From positions 30,096,589-30,160,588 of the forward strand of contig NC_133221.1 of NCBI RefSeq assembly GCF_040436345.1: a DNA stretch of 64,000 nt. Reading direction: 5' to 3'. A program made the translations under genes and the position numbers. The notes under the pieces are model-generated. The model was not told the DNA's origin and did not search any database. It saw only the letters and a program-made list of their open reading frames with translations. Positions within the stretch are counted from its first letter, which is position 1. The number at the start of each line of letters is the position of its first letter. Positions 1 to 11,509 of the stretch are shown here, one piece after another. This stretch comes from Pagrus major (lineage: Eukaryota; Chordata; Actinopteri; Spariformes; Sparidae).

Positions 1-2560
1 AGTTTTGGTATTGTTATAACAGGCTTTTTAGATTGTTTTTGTTAAATATTTTTTCTTATACTCACCTTGTGTTTGAAATCTTTTTTTTTTCCAGCAGTTC
101 CAGTTTTTTTTTTTTTTTTTTAGATTCAATCCTGATTTCTTCACACTATTATTTATTAAATAAAAATATTTGCTTTAATTATCTACTGTCTCTGCCTTAT
201 CAGTCTCGACCCTGTGCCCTTGTATATTTTTTGCATCATCCTGGTATTTATTTGGTGGTTTATTTTGGTTTTCATATCCTGGGGTGCAAGTCCCCAGGTG
301 GCGTTATTGGTCCCTAAATTAGTTTCCTTCCCTCCTTAGTTATCTCTATTTCCTCCCCTTATTTAACTTTAAAAACTCCCCTTCTTGCCATATTGGCAAC
401 AGGCGTCTGAATACAAACAGTTGTGGGTTGTGTGCACCATTCTAACACACCACGATAGGTGAGTTCTCACATGAGCAGTAGCCTGGCTGTTCACACCAGA
501 AGTGCATTTCTCCACACTAGACAGGGCTGTAGTAGTAAATTACAAAGTGAGTAAGCTGTCCAGTGTTCAGTACGGTGAACTTACGATAAGGTGAGCAAAC
601 CCAATGTTTCATTTGAAAAAGGTGGATTGACTGATGCCAGTCGATTCAGCGTGTCTGTTCGCTGATTTAATTCATGAAATTATAATGTTTAGCCTTTTAT
701 GTGTTCTGGATAAGCAGCTGCAGATGTTGCTGCTCATGAAACGATTAAATTAAAAAGGACCATTGCCTTGTATGATGATCCGTGGGGGGGTTCTCTCCTG
801 CCAACACTGTGTGTGTGCCCTTTCTCTCGATCTCTGAAGACAACTGACAAATATGTGAAACGAGTATGTTAAACCAGTCAAACAGTGATACTGATTATCA
901 GTGTTTTCTCGCCAGATTCGGATGGAATGGAACATGTGCCGAAACAGTCGCTGCAGATTGGAAGAATGAGTGATATCAATATACGTCCCAAAATGTCTAA
1001 CTTCTCCTTTACGTATGAGTTTCTACACAGTTCTTATTGTTGTTGAGATTAATGTCAATGTACCAAAATACTGAATAATGACAGTAAAACCTATGTGTGC
1101 CTTCTGTACATACTGTGGGCCTCTGTAGCATGCGCATCATAATAAACCCTGCTTAATCCTTCAAATGAAATGATGTCTAGGGATAATCATTGTGGAAGTT
1201 GTACTGTTGAGTGGATGCGTGGTTAGTGGAGGTTGCTGAGAATAAATGGGAAGCTTGACGATCAGGCATGACATATCAGCAGCAGTGGAATCAGGCTGTT
1301 AAAAGATGTTTTCTCGCTGTGTCTCATTTAGGGAGATTTTTCATAACAACATGCATCAATTTAGGCTTTTAATTTTCAATTTTGTAATTAGGTTTGAAAT
1401 GACCATTAAATATTTCTGATTGAATATTAACATACCAAAGTAACTAAAACATTTATCTGATCTGTTTGTATTTGGTGTTGTGTTGAAGTTTGTTTCCCAT
1501 TGACATGTGTGCCTTCTACTGATCTTGATCTGCACCATTGGAAAGAAAGAAAACACAGTTCTGACAGAAGAGCAACATTTGATTGGGAAACAAACCTCAA
1601 GACAACATTGGAACGTATCTAATATCACATCAATGACAGGGAATACTAACTGTATGTGTTTGCATGAGTTGTAAGAAATGAAAGTTTGAAAATGCGGGTG
1701 GATTATTAATTAGTACTGCATGGGCTTAGACCCACATTCACATAGAATTGATTCTGTTTATGAAATGGGGAAAAAAACATTTACGGAAATAAACTGTGTT
1801 GATCAGAGTTATGATTTAAAGTTGTGGTGGGCCACAGAAGATTTTCCCATCTTGACATGTCATTCTTGTTTGGAAATGGCTGACTTAGATGAATTCACTT
1901 ATGAGTTTCTTTCTCTAATTAATTAATTAAAGAGAAGAAAGTACTTGCTCATTTCTGACACGGAGGAGCCGGGATTTTCTTCTTTTTTTTTGTTAAAATG
2001 TGTTTCTGCAACTTCTAGTGTGGCAGCAACTGTCAGTCCATTTCCTGGAGGGTAGACAACAGCACATATTTGCTCAGCAGGTGGACTAACACTGGTCTTG
2101 ACGTATCTGATTGTTGTTAAAGACAAACACACTTCCACATGGGTGTCTATAAAAGAGGCCCTGACCAATCCTGTGTGACATTAAACATGTCTATTGACAA
2201 AGATCCCAAAGGAACCAGCAGAGGACCATATTGTCTGACTGAGCAAACATTTGTTTCCGGACTAGAGCACAAAAGTCTCATTTTCTCTATGTTGGCGAGT
2301 AATTGGTTTGTGTGTCTGTTTGTTTTTTTGTTTGTAGAGGAGACAGATCGATAGACATGATGACGCTTTAAATGGTGTGTGTGTCGTAACATGATTCCTT
2401 TCCATGGGGGGATTTGTATGTGTTTACCGACAGTGTCTGAGGTCTGGTAAAAAGCATAAATACACCTGTTAAAGTCTGACACTAGGCTTGTTCAGCAAAC
2501 ACCAGATCCATGCATACAGACGCTCTTAATGGCCAAAGATGCTATGAGTTTTTTTTAAAT
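1..2560. other. No recognisable gene
   Basis: AT-rich sequence without a recognisable domain in any frame. There are short poly-T tracts near 80-121 and ordinary low-complexity patches. A weak candidate terminal exon near 925-1070 is discussed under rejected items. Confidence 0.5.
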
Positions 2561-2564
2561 GCAG

Positions 2565-2725
2565 TTATTTCAAGATCAGAAGTTAACCATTATGTTATCT
2601 CAAGATAAAGATTGTTTCGTCATGATAACAGAATCATTTATCTCGTTATCTCAAGAAAACAAGCTTTATTATCCCAAGATAACAAATTAATTAACCCGTT
2701 ATCACGAGAAAACAAAGAGTCTTTC
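2565..2725. repeat. Remnant of the 'TCTCGAGATAACG' repeat family
   Basis: Several imperfect copies of a motif alternating between 'ttatctcaagataa' and 'cccgttatcacgagaaaac' lie here. The same wording, in better condition, makes up the long inverted repeats of the element at 23.65-24.45 kb. I infer an old degraded relative or fragment of that element; its ends cannot be placed. Confidence 0.45.
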
Positions 2726-2729
2726 CCTA

Positions 2730-3950
2730 GTATTAATATTTGCCATAAGATACCATTCAAAGATGGCATCTTGACAAGTGTAGCAACTAATTACAATACC
2801 ACCAATGTGGGTAGTTTCTTTTCCCTTGGCTAAAAAAGAGTTTGTATCCTACTGGACACCAACACATCTGCTTTGAGTTGATCACTGTATGTAAGACTAT
2901 TGTTCCACTCTGCCCTGACTCTACACAGAATGGACCATTAAAGCATTTTTAGCTGCTTACATTTTAATTATATCCCTCACAGACTTACATACATGGCATA
3001 ACAAACAGTCTAGCACACAACTCACCCGCAAGTGTCTCACTCTAAAAAGAATAAGCACTACATAATTATACTATTGTTATGCCTATCGCTACAGTAGCCA
3101 TAATGTAATTACCCTCGTATCAAATCAATCAGGTTCATATGGTTTGCTTTGAAACTCCCAAATTCACCTCACAGACCAATGTTTGTGTATGTAACGGTCC
3201 ACTCACAACTCGTACTAAGTCAGTTTATTTCTTCTTTTTTAACCATGTATTTTTATTTTTCACACACAAAAAGAAAAATCAATCCTTGACATGGACTTAA
3301 ATATAAATTATAAGCAAAAAAAAAGATAAAATAACATGACATTTAACGAGGTGACAGACAATACATCAGTTATATGGAGACATTTCCTATGGTATTCCAT
3401 TGTAACTCAGTTCTTTTACCACAACCCATATTGTTAAACACCTAAATGTAATGTAACACAATTCCACCTTTGAGCGAAAAATGTCCATCTTCATTTGTAG
3501 GCTTGCAGTTACTCATTCCATTGTGTAGACCTGTTGAAGTCTCTGCATCCATTGGGTTATGTTGGTGTTTGTATGTCCTTCCAGTTAAGTTTTCATTTTC
3601 TTCTATCTCTGATCCGTGTTGCATGTCTCCTTAGGTATAGTTCCCAGCAGGAATAACAGAGGATCTAAGGGGACATTCACTTTTAATTTTTTTTCCATTT
3701 CTTCTTAAACAGTTTTCCAAAACCCTTGAATTATTGGACAATCCCAAGAGATGTGTGTGATCCCCTATATTTCCACACTTCCTCCAACACAGTGGGACAG
3801 AATGTTCTTTAACATTTAAAGAAATGATTAATATCCTTATGACTGCTGGCACATAAGTCTTACCATGTATCATCTTCAATTAAGATCTTTCTAATTCCCA
3901 TGTTTCTTTGATGTCCCAGCTATTTTGGGGGATGTTGGCTGTGAGCTTAA
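2730..3950. other. No recognisable gene
   Basis: Unassigned AT-rich sequence. Short open frames here show no domain and no splice structure I can follow. Confidence 0.45.
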
Positions 3951-3956
3951 ATAAAT

Positions 3957-4309
<353 letters not shown>

Positions 4310-4519
4310 CATGCTTTTTAATTGGAATGATTTTTTCTGCAATTCTGATCAAATATTCTATTTTATTTGGGTTTCTACTAACCCTCTCTTTATGACTTGT
4401 AATATAGTGTCTTATTTGGAAGAACCTGTACAAATCATTTGATGGGAGCATACATCTGTTCTATCAAATAATTGGTTATTGTGCTAAAACCTTTGTCGGC
4501 CCATCTTCTAAACCTGCTG

Positions 4520-4765
4520 TCCCATCCATTGTCTGAAACCACTTATCCTTTTCAGGGTCACAGCGGGCGCTGGAGCCAATCCCAGCTGACATTGGGTGAT
4601 GGCGGGGTACACCCTGGAAAGTCGCCAGTTCATCACAGGATTGACATATAGGGACAAATAACCCATCACACTCACAATCACACCTACGGACACTTTTTCT
4701 TTAGAGTAACTGATTAACCTAACTCTTTGCATGTCTTTGGCTTGTGGGAACGCTAACTGCACGTA
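4520..4765. repeat. Dispersed teleost repeat (copy 1)
   Basis: The block contains the wording 'ggagccaatcccagctgaca', 'ggggtacaccctgg', 'cgccagttcatcacagg' and 'gcatgtctttgg'. I remember these as a very common interspersed repeat of teleost genomes. A second copy in the opposite orientation lies at about 29.68-29.88 kb. I do not assign a class with certainty. Confidence 0.7.
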
Positions 4766-4769
4766 CAGT

Positions 4770-5580
4770 AAATGGTAGTATAGTAGGTAAATTCATTACA
4801 TGACTATACATACACAGAAATCTATGAAGTATAAGCATGTATGTCATATTGACAGAAAAAATAAATCAGGCGGATGAAAATTTAATGAAATTAAATTACA
4901 GTGGCATATAACCTACAGAAAAGGAAATTGATTATAGTTCATGCAACAATATAGAAATCATGCCCTGTAATGGCTCTTCTACTCAAACACTGTGGCTCCT
5001 TGTGATAGACCAGATAGGACTGCAGGCAGGTGGTTGACAATGTTGACAATGACAATTACTGTGTGGTTTTTAATTTGTGTAGAGAGAGGTTCTACCGAAG
5101 CCTTTCCATGTGGTGGCATCATTCTCTCGTGAACTTGTTGAACCCCTCTTATAATTCCTCAGGCAAACAAACAAAATATGTTTTGACACGCAACACTTCA
5201 CCTTTCTGGTTGACATGCAGTGGCCGGTGGTTGTGGTGATGCTTCATACACTGGAGGGCAGAAGGCAAGCTACTTGCCAGCATATATCAGAACATGGTTT
5301 TGAAAGGACTCCAGAGCTGATGTTGACCTGCATAGTCCAGTTTACTTCAGCCATATGCCTGTTGCACAACCCAGTTATATAGGGGCATCATATTGATAAT
5401 ATTGCTATAACATTTGTATTTCCACATTCACCTATTGTAAATACTGAAAACTGACACATACTTTGTCAAAGAGTAGACAAGATAACAGTGTTTAGTCTTA
5501 CCGAAAGGTCAGAAACTTCTCGACATCCTTCAGCTAGCGTCTGTTGAGAATAATCTGTGAGAGTGCCTGATGTGCTGCAG
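4770..5580. other. No recognisable gene
   Basis: Unassigned sequence with no domain-bearing frame. Confidence 0.4.
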
Positions 5581-5584
5581 AGCG

Positions 5585-5728
5585 GGGGGCAACCATTCCG
5601 AAAATTTCCGAAGGCAGACCTTTTTTCAGGTTCGGAATGGCGCCCTTTTTTCAAAAATAATTAAGGGCCGGCATTCCGAAACATGAAAGTGAACGTTCAG
5701 AATGGCGGCCCTTCGGAATGCCGCCCTG
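5585..5728. repeat. GC-rich fold-back repeat (ATTCCGAA motif)
   Basis: Several 'attccgaa'/'ttcggaat' cores stand in opposite orientations, each joined to a GGCGCC- or GGGCCGGC-like block. The clearest palindrome pairs 5631-5647 with 5663-5680. It lies about 140 bp beyond the stop codon of the integrase-protease-PHD fossil, so it could be a terminal repeat of that element or an independent short inverted-repeat transposon. Confidence 0.55.
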
Positions 5729-5865
5729 GAACCCTACAGAGCATAGCTGGATGCGACAGCCCACTACGTGGCTGGCTCAGTGATTTCCCCTTCTTTTTAT
5801 TTCAGCTGGGATCTCCATCCTCTTTGGTAGGTACTTTGCTTGAGCTTATTGTCAGAATATTATAA

Positions 5866-6351
5866 TCACTGTAGGCTGTGACATCCTTTACAAAAGTAGT
5901 CCCCCTCAGTAGAGGGACGAACAACACATGCGGTATGAAACCACATGATGCATGTGGTGCACTCAATCTGAAAGGGAAACAGAAAACGGATGTCAGATTT
6001 TGGCAAACAGGTAAGCGTCACAGTCAGAAGGATGTGTACAATGAATGAAGTAGTCTAACACTGACTACACATCAATACTGTGTATCAGTACTCAAGATAT
6101 TGTGACAATGTGTGCTAGATTCTGGGTTAAATCCTAGCTTGGGTCAGTCCTGTCAGTGTGGAGTCAGTGTTCCTTCCATTGCATCAGTGTCCTCGGGAAG
6201 TGCAAAGACATGCAAGTGAGTAATCTATCCAGGGTGGATCCCAATCTTCCATCTTAATGTCAGTCAACATTAAAATACACTATCTTACCCACTCATCCAC
6301 ATCAGCCCGAGCTCTCCTCCCCACAAGCCCAACACAGCTCCGACAGGTCAT
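5866..6351 (-). pseudogene. C-terminal PHD-finger exons of the same fossil
   Basis: Exon H (6351-6289) supplies DDLSELCWACGEE, the first Cys pair. Exon I (5967-5866) supplies IECTTCIMWFHTACVV and GDYFCKGCHSLQ followed by TGA. Together they give C-x2-C ... C-x2-C ... W-F-H-x3-C ... C-x2-C, a PHD zinc finger. A frameshift near 6305 separates the first Cys pair from the DVDEW that precedes exon I. PHD fingers usually read histone tails; here it would be a targeting or regulatory module of the transposase protein (inference). Confidence 0.72.
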
Positions 6352-6444
6352 CTGTAAATACAGACAAAACAATGACGGGTATTTATGTATGTAATGTCAA
6401 TACAGACACAAATGTTTCAGTATATCTGGTGGAGTAGTACATAC

Positions 6445-7206
6445 CAGTGTTAGTTATCAGGGCCGTTGCCATTTCCAGCCTCATGTGGTTCACACCCTGC
6501 TGGTCCACGGGGTAGTCGATTGTTTCCCCCCTGCAGGATCTGCTCTGCAAGCTGAAAAGTGACTGCTCATTATCAGAAAATTGACTTATCCTGATGATGG
6601 ATTGGCAAAGACATAGTCAAATTGTTACCTTGCATACGAACACACCACATGATGTGGAGTCTACCTGCTTTGGGTGGTTCACTGAGGAGCAGGCCCATCG
6701 TCCAATGGCCGGACAATGTCTACAGACCAATGCTCTACACAGACAAGACATTGATCATAGCTCATTATTTCTAACCTCAGCCCATTTAAGGTCTTCACCC
6801 ATTCAATGTCCGTTAACTGATGTTAAAACAACTTCACAAGGACAAGCTCATGGTAGCTAAGTTAAACAGTGGTCACAGAGAATGATGCAATGTGTTGTGT
6901 TGCTGCAACAATATCATCCAAGGGCAAGAAATACATCATCATTAGAGTTGACACGTCACTCACCTTGTGACATCCCTGCAGTGATCAAGCTGCTCTTTTG
7001 TTGCTCCAAATGGGTCCAAATACAGAGCCCTGTTCTCCTTCAGATACATTATCTATGGAAATGCAATTGATGATTACAGCCAACCTCTTGTACACCAGAT
7101 AGTCACATGATTTGTATCCACTCAGTTAACAATTACTCACAATAAGGGTCCAGTGTCCCTGGTGGCATACAGCTCCAGCTGCCACATCGTGGTTCACAAG
7201 ATCCAG
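6445..7206 (-). pseudogene. Ulp1/C48-type cysteine protease exons of the same fossil
   Basis: Exon D (7206-7141) ends in GHWTLI, the His of the catalytic triad followed by Trp, with a perfect GTGAGT donor. Exon E (7052-6964) has ENRALYLDPFGATKEQLDH, which contains the catalytic-Asp DPFG block. Exon F (6719-6629) ends in STSCGVFVCK, the catalytic Cys in its S/D-SCG-VFVC setting. Exon G (6551-6445) begins LAEQILQG and then needs a one-base correction in a run of G at about 6525 to continue as an open frame. Exons E, F and G join in matching phase. Exon D does not match the phase of integrase exon C, so coding sequence is probably missing between them. This is a SUMO/ubiquitin-like protease fold by family knowledge; activity is not expected in this copy. 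Confidence 0.75.
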
Positions 7207-7412
7207 CTAAAAACAAGAAACACGTTTTACACACAAACATCTCAATGTATAAAATGTCACTACATAGGAAATGGTAGACATGGTACACACTCTTCTATAT
7301 TCCCTTTGTGATCCCTGCCAGATATGCATTGACAATCTGTGAGTACAAGAGTGACCGACGTTACACTTAGCTGACTGAGAGAAAAATATTCGAACAACAA
7401 TGAGCACTTAAC

Positions 7413-7930
7413 TGGTCCCACTGCTTGTGATGATCAGCCACCATTTTGTTCAGGGACCTTTTAAAATGCAGAAATCACATTCATGTGCATAATAAAACTG
7501 CTGTGCCAGCAACAGCAATTCAATGTTATATTGAGAGAGCTACAACTCATTCCAGTATTGAAACAAATCATACCTCTCTATTGTTCCATTCAACTTATCC
7601 ACAAGGCCGTTGGTCTGCGGATGGTATGGTGAGCAAAGGCTTCTTTTGATGCCCAGCCTCTCACACAGTTCATAGTTGACCTTCAAATGATTAGTTGGAT
7701 AAAACATAACATGAGTCAGCACAACAGTAGTTGCATACTGGGGACACATAAGGCATCATTACTGTACCTTGTTACAGAACTCCGTGCCCTGCTCTGTTAG
7801 CAGTCATTTAGGTGTACCAAATTTGTAAAAGAAATCAAGAATACAATTTGTCACCTCGACTGCTGTTTTGCTCTTCGGTGGGTAGGCCTCTGCCCATTTG
7901 ATGAAATAATCAACCATTTCACATATATTA
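7413..7930 (-). pseudogene. Integrase-core exons of the Ginger1-like fossil
   Basis: Exon A (about 7930-7768) reads ICEMVDYFIKWAEAYPPKSK and continues to LLTEQGTEFCNK, the region around the second catalytic Asp of retrovirus-type integrases; at that position the copy has Glu (TEQG). A TGA just before LLTEQG breaks the frame and looks like a CGA-to-TGA change. Exon B (7680-7574) carries ELCERLGIKRSLCSPYHPQT then NGLVDKLNG, which includes the typical PYHPQ(T/S)NG..E block, although the usual catalytic Glu is Asp here (VDKLNG). Exon C (7457-7413) reads SLNKMVADHHKQWDQ. All joins keep phase (AAG|GT, AG|G). The GPY/F region is not found. No N-terminal zinc-binding module is visible upstream. Confidence 0.75.
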
Positions 7931-7934
7931 ACTC

Positions 7935-8620
7935 TTACAGGTAGAGATTAAAATAAAAAAAGATTAGATTCAATTTTATCGTCTCAACTACCTAATAGAG
8001 AAAGAGGAAGGACCTTCCAACGTGTCATGTCACTCTTTATTTGTTTAAATTAGTTTATCATGATTGACATTGAATAATTGAGTGGAATGCGGTGCGAGTA
8101 TAACTAAGATATCTAAATCCCTGTCTGGACCAATGGAAAGAGACATCTTCATTTCATTGTGCAGGCCAACTCCCTGATATCATCATTGGCTCTGATTTGT
8201 TTTGATTATATTTGTATCCCGAGACCTTTCCGTATTTATGTAAATATTGCACAAGTGCTGGAATATAAGTAAGTGGGTGTTTTATAAAAAGCAAAATATC
8301 TGCATACAGAGCTGTCTTATGGATTGACCCTCCTTCATCTGCTTTTCCTTGGATCTGTATATTTTGGCGTATAGCTTCTGCTAAAGGTTCAATATTAAGC
8401 ACAAAAGGATGGGTGAGAATGAATTGCCCTGCCTCACACCCCTCTCCACCTTAAAAAATTCAGAACAATGACCCTTACTTTTGATAGGGTCTTTGTAAAG
8501 CAAATTAATCCAAGTGGTAAATCTTTCTCCAAAACCCATTTCTAATAATGCTTGTTCAGGACATAACTGATCAACTCTATCGAATGCTTTCTCAGCATCT
8601 AAGCTGAGAAATCGGGGTTG
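7935..8620 (-). mobile_element. L1/Tx1-type LINE reverse-transcriptase fragment
   Basis: On the minus strand the frame reads LSLDAEKAFDRVDQ, then MGFGERFTTWINLLYKDP, VERGVRQGNSFSP, IEPLAEAIR, KTALYADILLF (the YADD block with one Asp lost) and GYKYNQNKSEPMMI. After a break it continues as RQGFRYL and VVETIKLNL. These are the palm and post-palm blocks of L1/Tx1-group reverse transcriptases. Several stops and shifts make it a pseudogene. The fragment ends within a few bases of the integrase fossil and lacks its own 3' tail, so the junction is not a simple LINE insertion. Confidence 0.88.
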
Positions 8621-8639
8621 TGAATTTTAGTCTAAATGT

Positions 8640-9930
8640 GAGTGGAATCTGTTGTGATGCAAAGGGGGCAGTAAAGCCTGGATTTCTTGGGAGCTTCTTG
8701 ATGTGAATGTGACCAGGGCAACTGTAAGCCCTTGACAGCAAATGTGACAACGCCGCTCTGGGAATTTCACCCAGAGAATACCCACTTAACACACAAGTTC
8801 TGATATAGAGCAAAAGGAGCAGCGATGTGAGTTCCACTTCAAACACTTTTCACACAGACACACAGATTACTCATGCAATTATAATAAGCATTTAACACTC
8901 ACTTCTATGTATAAAGGGACATGGCAAAGTTAGCATGCAATAGACCCAGAGGGGGGAACCCTCCACCCAGTGACCCCCACCTGTGCACCTGACAGCCCAC
9001 CTGCACTGGCACTAAAACAACCCCCAAAATATCACTGGTTCACAAACATTTGGTCACAACCAGCCATCTTCCCAAACACAGTCCTTAAACTAAATTCCTG
9101 TAAAATAAACACAAAATAGAACAATGAGAAAAAAAAACTAAATAAACAAAGAAAACAGGTCAAAATATCAACAATTGATAGTCAGAAGATAGACAAAACC
9201 AAGCGACCAGACATATAAATACAAAAATCAATTTTAAAAAAAGGGTGGACAAAAACAGCAGTAGCCAGAGCTCCTCCTTTGCCAGTACCACAATTAGGTC
9301 ATGTGGTATTCTCCATCAAATTCCCGTTCCTAGTAGGAAAGGCATGTATATTAATCCTGTTCAAGGGGGCATATAATATGCAACGTCTCCACAGCTATTG
9401 TCCATTACCCCAAACCATATAAGAACATTTAAATAAAACAAAGAAACTGCATACCTGGGAGTGGCAAGTTACACCAAACAACTTATGTGCATGGTCTGGC
9501 ACTAATTGCACCACACTCCTCTCACTAGTGCCACACTGCCTGGGGGAAGGGGGGAGACGCCACCACTACCTTGGTTTGACTCTCGTGTTACCGCAAACAC
9601 ACCTGCAGACACCAGGGAAGTAACTCAAAGAAAAGAGCCGACAAAATGTATGTGACAGACAGGACAAAACTACATACCTTAGTTAACCATCAGCATCCCT
9701 AAAGCAATGTGGTGTCAGGACAGAGCAAGGCAAACCTGCTGCTGGCTGCTTGCAGCTACCTTTGAACAAAGAACTGAGTGATTAGGTGTCACCTGGCACT
9801 AATCACTGATTGCAAGGTGTGGTTGAAACAGGAGGGGGGAAGGGGAATGGGAACTCTACCTGTCACATGAAGGTTAGAATTTTGGCCTGTTTTTTCTCTC
9901 CGCTGAGATATAAGGAAAAAAGGAATTAAG
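8640..9930. other. No recognisable gene
   Basis: Unassigned sequence. Part of it (about 8930-9060 and 9480-9620) is C-rich on the plus strand. No domain is seen in any frame. Confidence 0.4.
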
Positions 9931-9949
9931 TGCAACATGGCTGCCCTGC

Positions 9950-10150
9950 CCCTATTATATTTGTATTCATGTGCAGGCTATATGCCTAGTGTGTCCACAG
10001 CAGAGAGAGGAGAGAGAGGGTTTAAAAAGGAGAGATATAGCAGGAGAGAGATGAGAGGATGTCAGTGCAAAGAGGAGAAGAGAAGCTGTGAGCATGGAAA
10101 GGAAAGAGAAGTGGAAGGAGGGGAGGACAGCGAGAATGAGAAAAGGTGAA
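9950..10150 (+). repeat. Purine-rich repeat, left arm of an inverted pair
   Basis: Starts 'ttgtattcatgtgcaggcta', passes 'ccacagcagagagagg' and continues as a GA-rich tract. Its reverse complement is present in diverged form at about 11,510-11,695. Both arms carry the 'gtattcatgtgcag' start and the same order of sub-motifs. They could be the long ends of one 1.8-kb element or two inverted copies of a dispersed repeat. Confidence 0.6.
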
Positions 10151-10472
10151 GTCCTGAGTGGTGCTGACTTGCACTGAGAACACCCCAGCCTTCCCAATGT
10201 CAGATGGAATGGTTACCTAAATCATATGCTGTAACATGTCAACAACGGAACTGACACCAAAATACCAGCAGATCTTCCAAATTGTTATGCTGCAGACTCA
10301 TGCAGCCTCTTTGACTTGTCAAAGCATACCTTCAAATGGTGCCGGAGGAAGGTCTGGCTGCAGCAATTCTCATTCTGGTATAGAGGAAAAAACCCTCTGG
10401 CATGTTTGTATTTCTTTGAACCAATCACAATTGCCTTGGGCTGCAATTAACCTCTGGTGCCCCTGCAAAATA

Positions 10473-10474
10473 GT

Positions 10475-10505
<31 letters not shown>

Positions 10506-10511
10506 GGGGGG
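10473..10511 (+). repeat. (GT)n followed by a 23-nt poly-G run
   Basis: About eight GT units run directly into 23 consecutive G residues (10,489-10,511). Such a run could form G-quadruplex structures, and it is a likely place for sequencing length error. Confidence 0.9.
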
Positions 10512-10929
10512 AGACACTTGGTTTGCATGTTGGGAGGTGAGCCCTGGTATTAAAATGGCAAAATCCACGGAGAGGAAAAGGTAACAGCTGCTAGATCGTA
10601 TATGTTTGTGTCGTTAGCAAATAGGTTAGTGTCACCCCTTGATTCCACTGGGAATGCCCCTGCATGTGCGATGTTGTTCTCAGATTATGTTTATTTCATT
10701 AATTCTCCTTGATTTTTGTGCTTCTACTGTGGTTGAGTCGGCTACATAGTTAAATCTTTTCGTTATTTGTCTGTTTTAATTGTGTTTATTGTAAATATGT
10801 TGTGCTGTAGAACTTCACAAGAAGTTTTATTTTAAAAATTGACTGGATGCATTTTGCCATTCAACTGCCTGACTGCCTGTCCGGCTCGACGTGGGAAACT
10901 GACTGACCTTCATTTTTCATGCTTCTGTG

Positions 10930-11110
10930 TTGGAAAGCCGCATCAGCAGTGTACGGAGTGACTGATGCCCATGCAGATAGGTTGGTGATGTCTGGACACA
11001 AAAATCTGATCCAGTCACTTGCAAATAATAGTGTGGACAGTCTGTCTTAAAGATCTGATTGAATAAACATAACAGATTTTCCAGGAGTCTGAACAAGGCT
11101 TAAGGTTTCC
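10930..11110. repeat. Dispersed repeat sharing 'gatgtctggacacaaaaatc'
   Basis: The segment with 'gtgactgatgcccatgcaga' and 'gatgtctggacacaaaaatc', followed by 'agattttcc' and 'gtctgaaca', recurs with changes at about 46,110-46,270. I take it as part of a non-coding interspersed repeat of fish; the class is not assigned. Confidence 0.5.
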
Positions 11111-11509
11111 ATTGTCTATGTTGAGATCCTGAAGCTTACATCCCTTATCATATCTGAGTCCTCTCTTTCTGATGACTTGTACTGTATCCACAACATGCTC
11201 TTGCACTTGATGTTTCTGTCTGACTTGTTCCCGTTGAGAGGCCAACTGCTTCCCCTGAGCAGGCTTCTAATTTCAGCGTTTGAGGCGTTCAACAAATATG
11301 CTTCGGCGTAGGTCTGATTATCCACACTTGTTTCATGTTCATGTGTGCTGGTGGATGCGTCTCCAATCTTTCATGCCACTGATGATTGCCAAGCCTTCAC
11401 TGGGCTGCCAAACAGCATGCAAATTAAACAATGTAGTGTGTGACACATTGTTGTGTGCTTCAGTCTTTTCTATTGTCCCTTTTCTCTCTCCTCTGTTAAT
11501 ACATTCTCT

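Larger units (their letters stand above)
5866..7930 (-). mobile_element. Decayed Ginger1-like gene: integrase + Ulp1 protease + PHD
   Basis: Reading the minus strand from 7930 down to 5866 gives a series of short exons with GT-AG borders. Together they encode part of a retrovirus-type integrase core, a Ulp1/C48-type cysteine protease and a terminal PHD finger. Ginger1 transposons are known to carry a Gypsy-like integrase fused to an OTU or Ulp1 protease domain; the PHD tail fits that group, but I recall this less firmly. The copy is dead. It has an in-frame TGA in the integrase, a one-base shift in the protease exon near 6525, a shift in the first PHD exon near 6305, and the integrase C-terminal part seems lost between 7413 and 7206. 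Its 5' part is missing where a LINE fragment abuts at about 7.93 kb. Individual parts are listed separately. Confidence 0.75.
10160..11500. other. Spacer between the inverted purine-rich arms
   Basis: No gene recognised. It holds the GT/G tract at 10,473-10,511 and the dispersed block at 10,930-11,110, listed separately. Confidence 0.4.

Noticed and set aside
925..1146. Possible terminal exon after 'tttctcgccag' with AATAAA at about 1,140
   Set aside because: The acceptor and poly(A) signal are fair, but the 44-codon frame has no recognisable similarity and no upstream exon could be linked.
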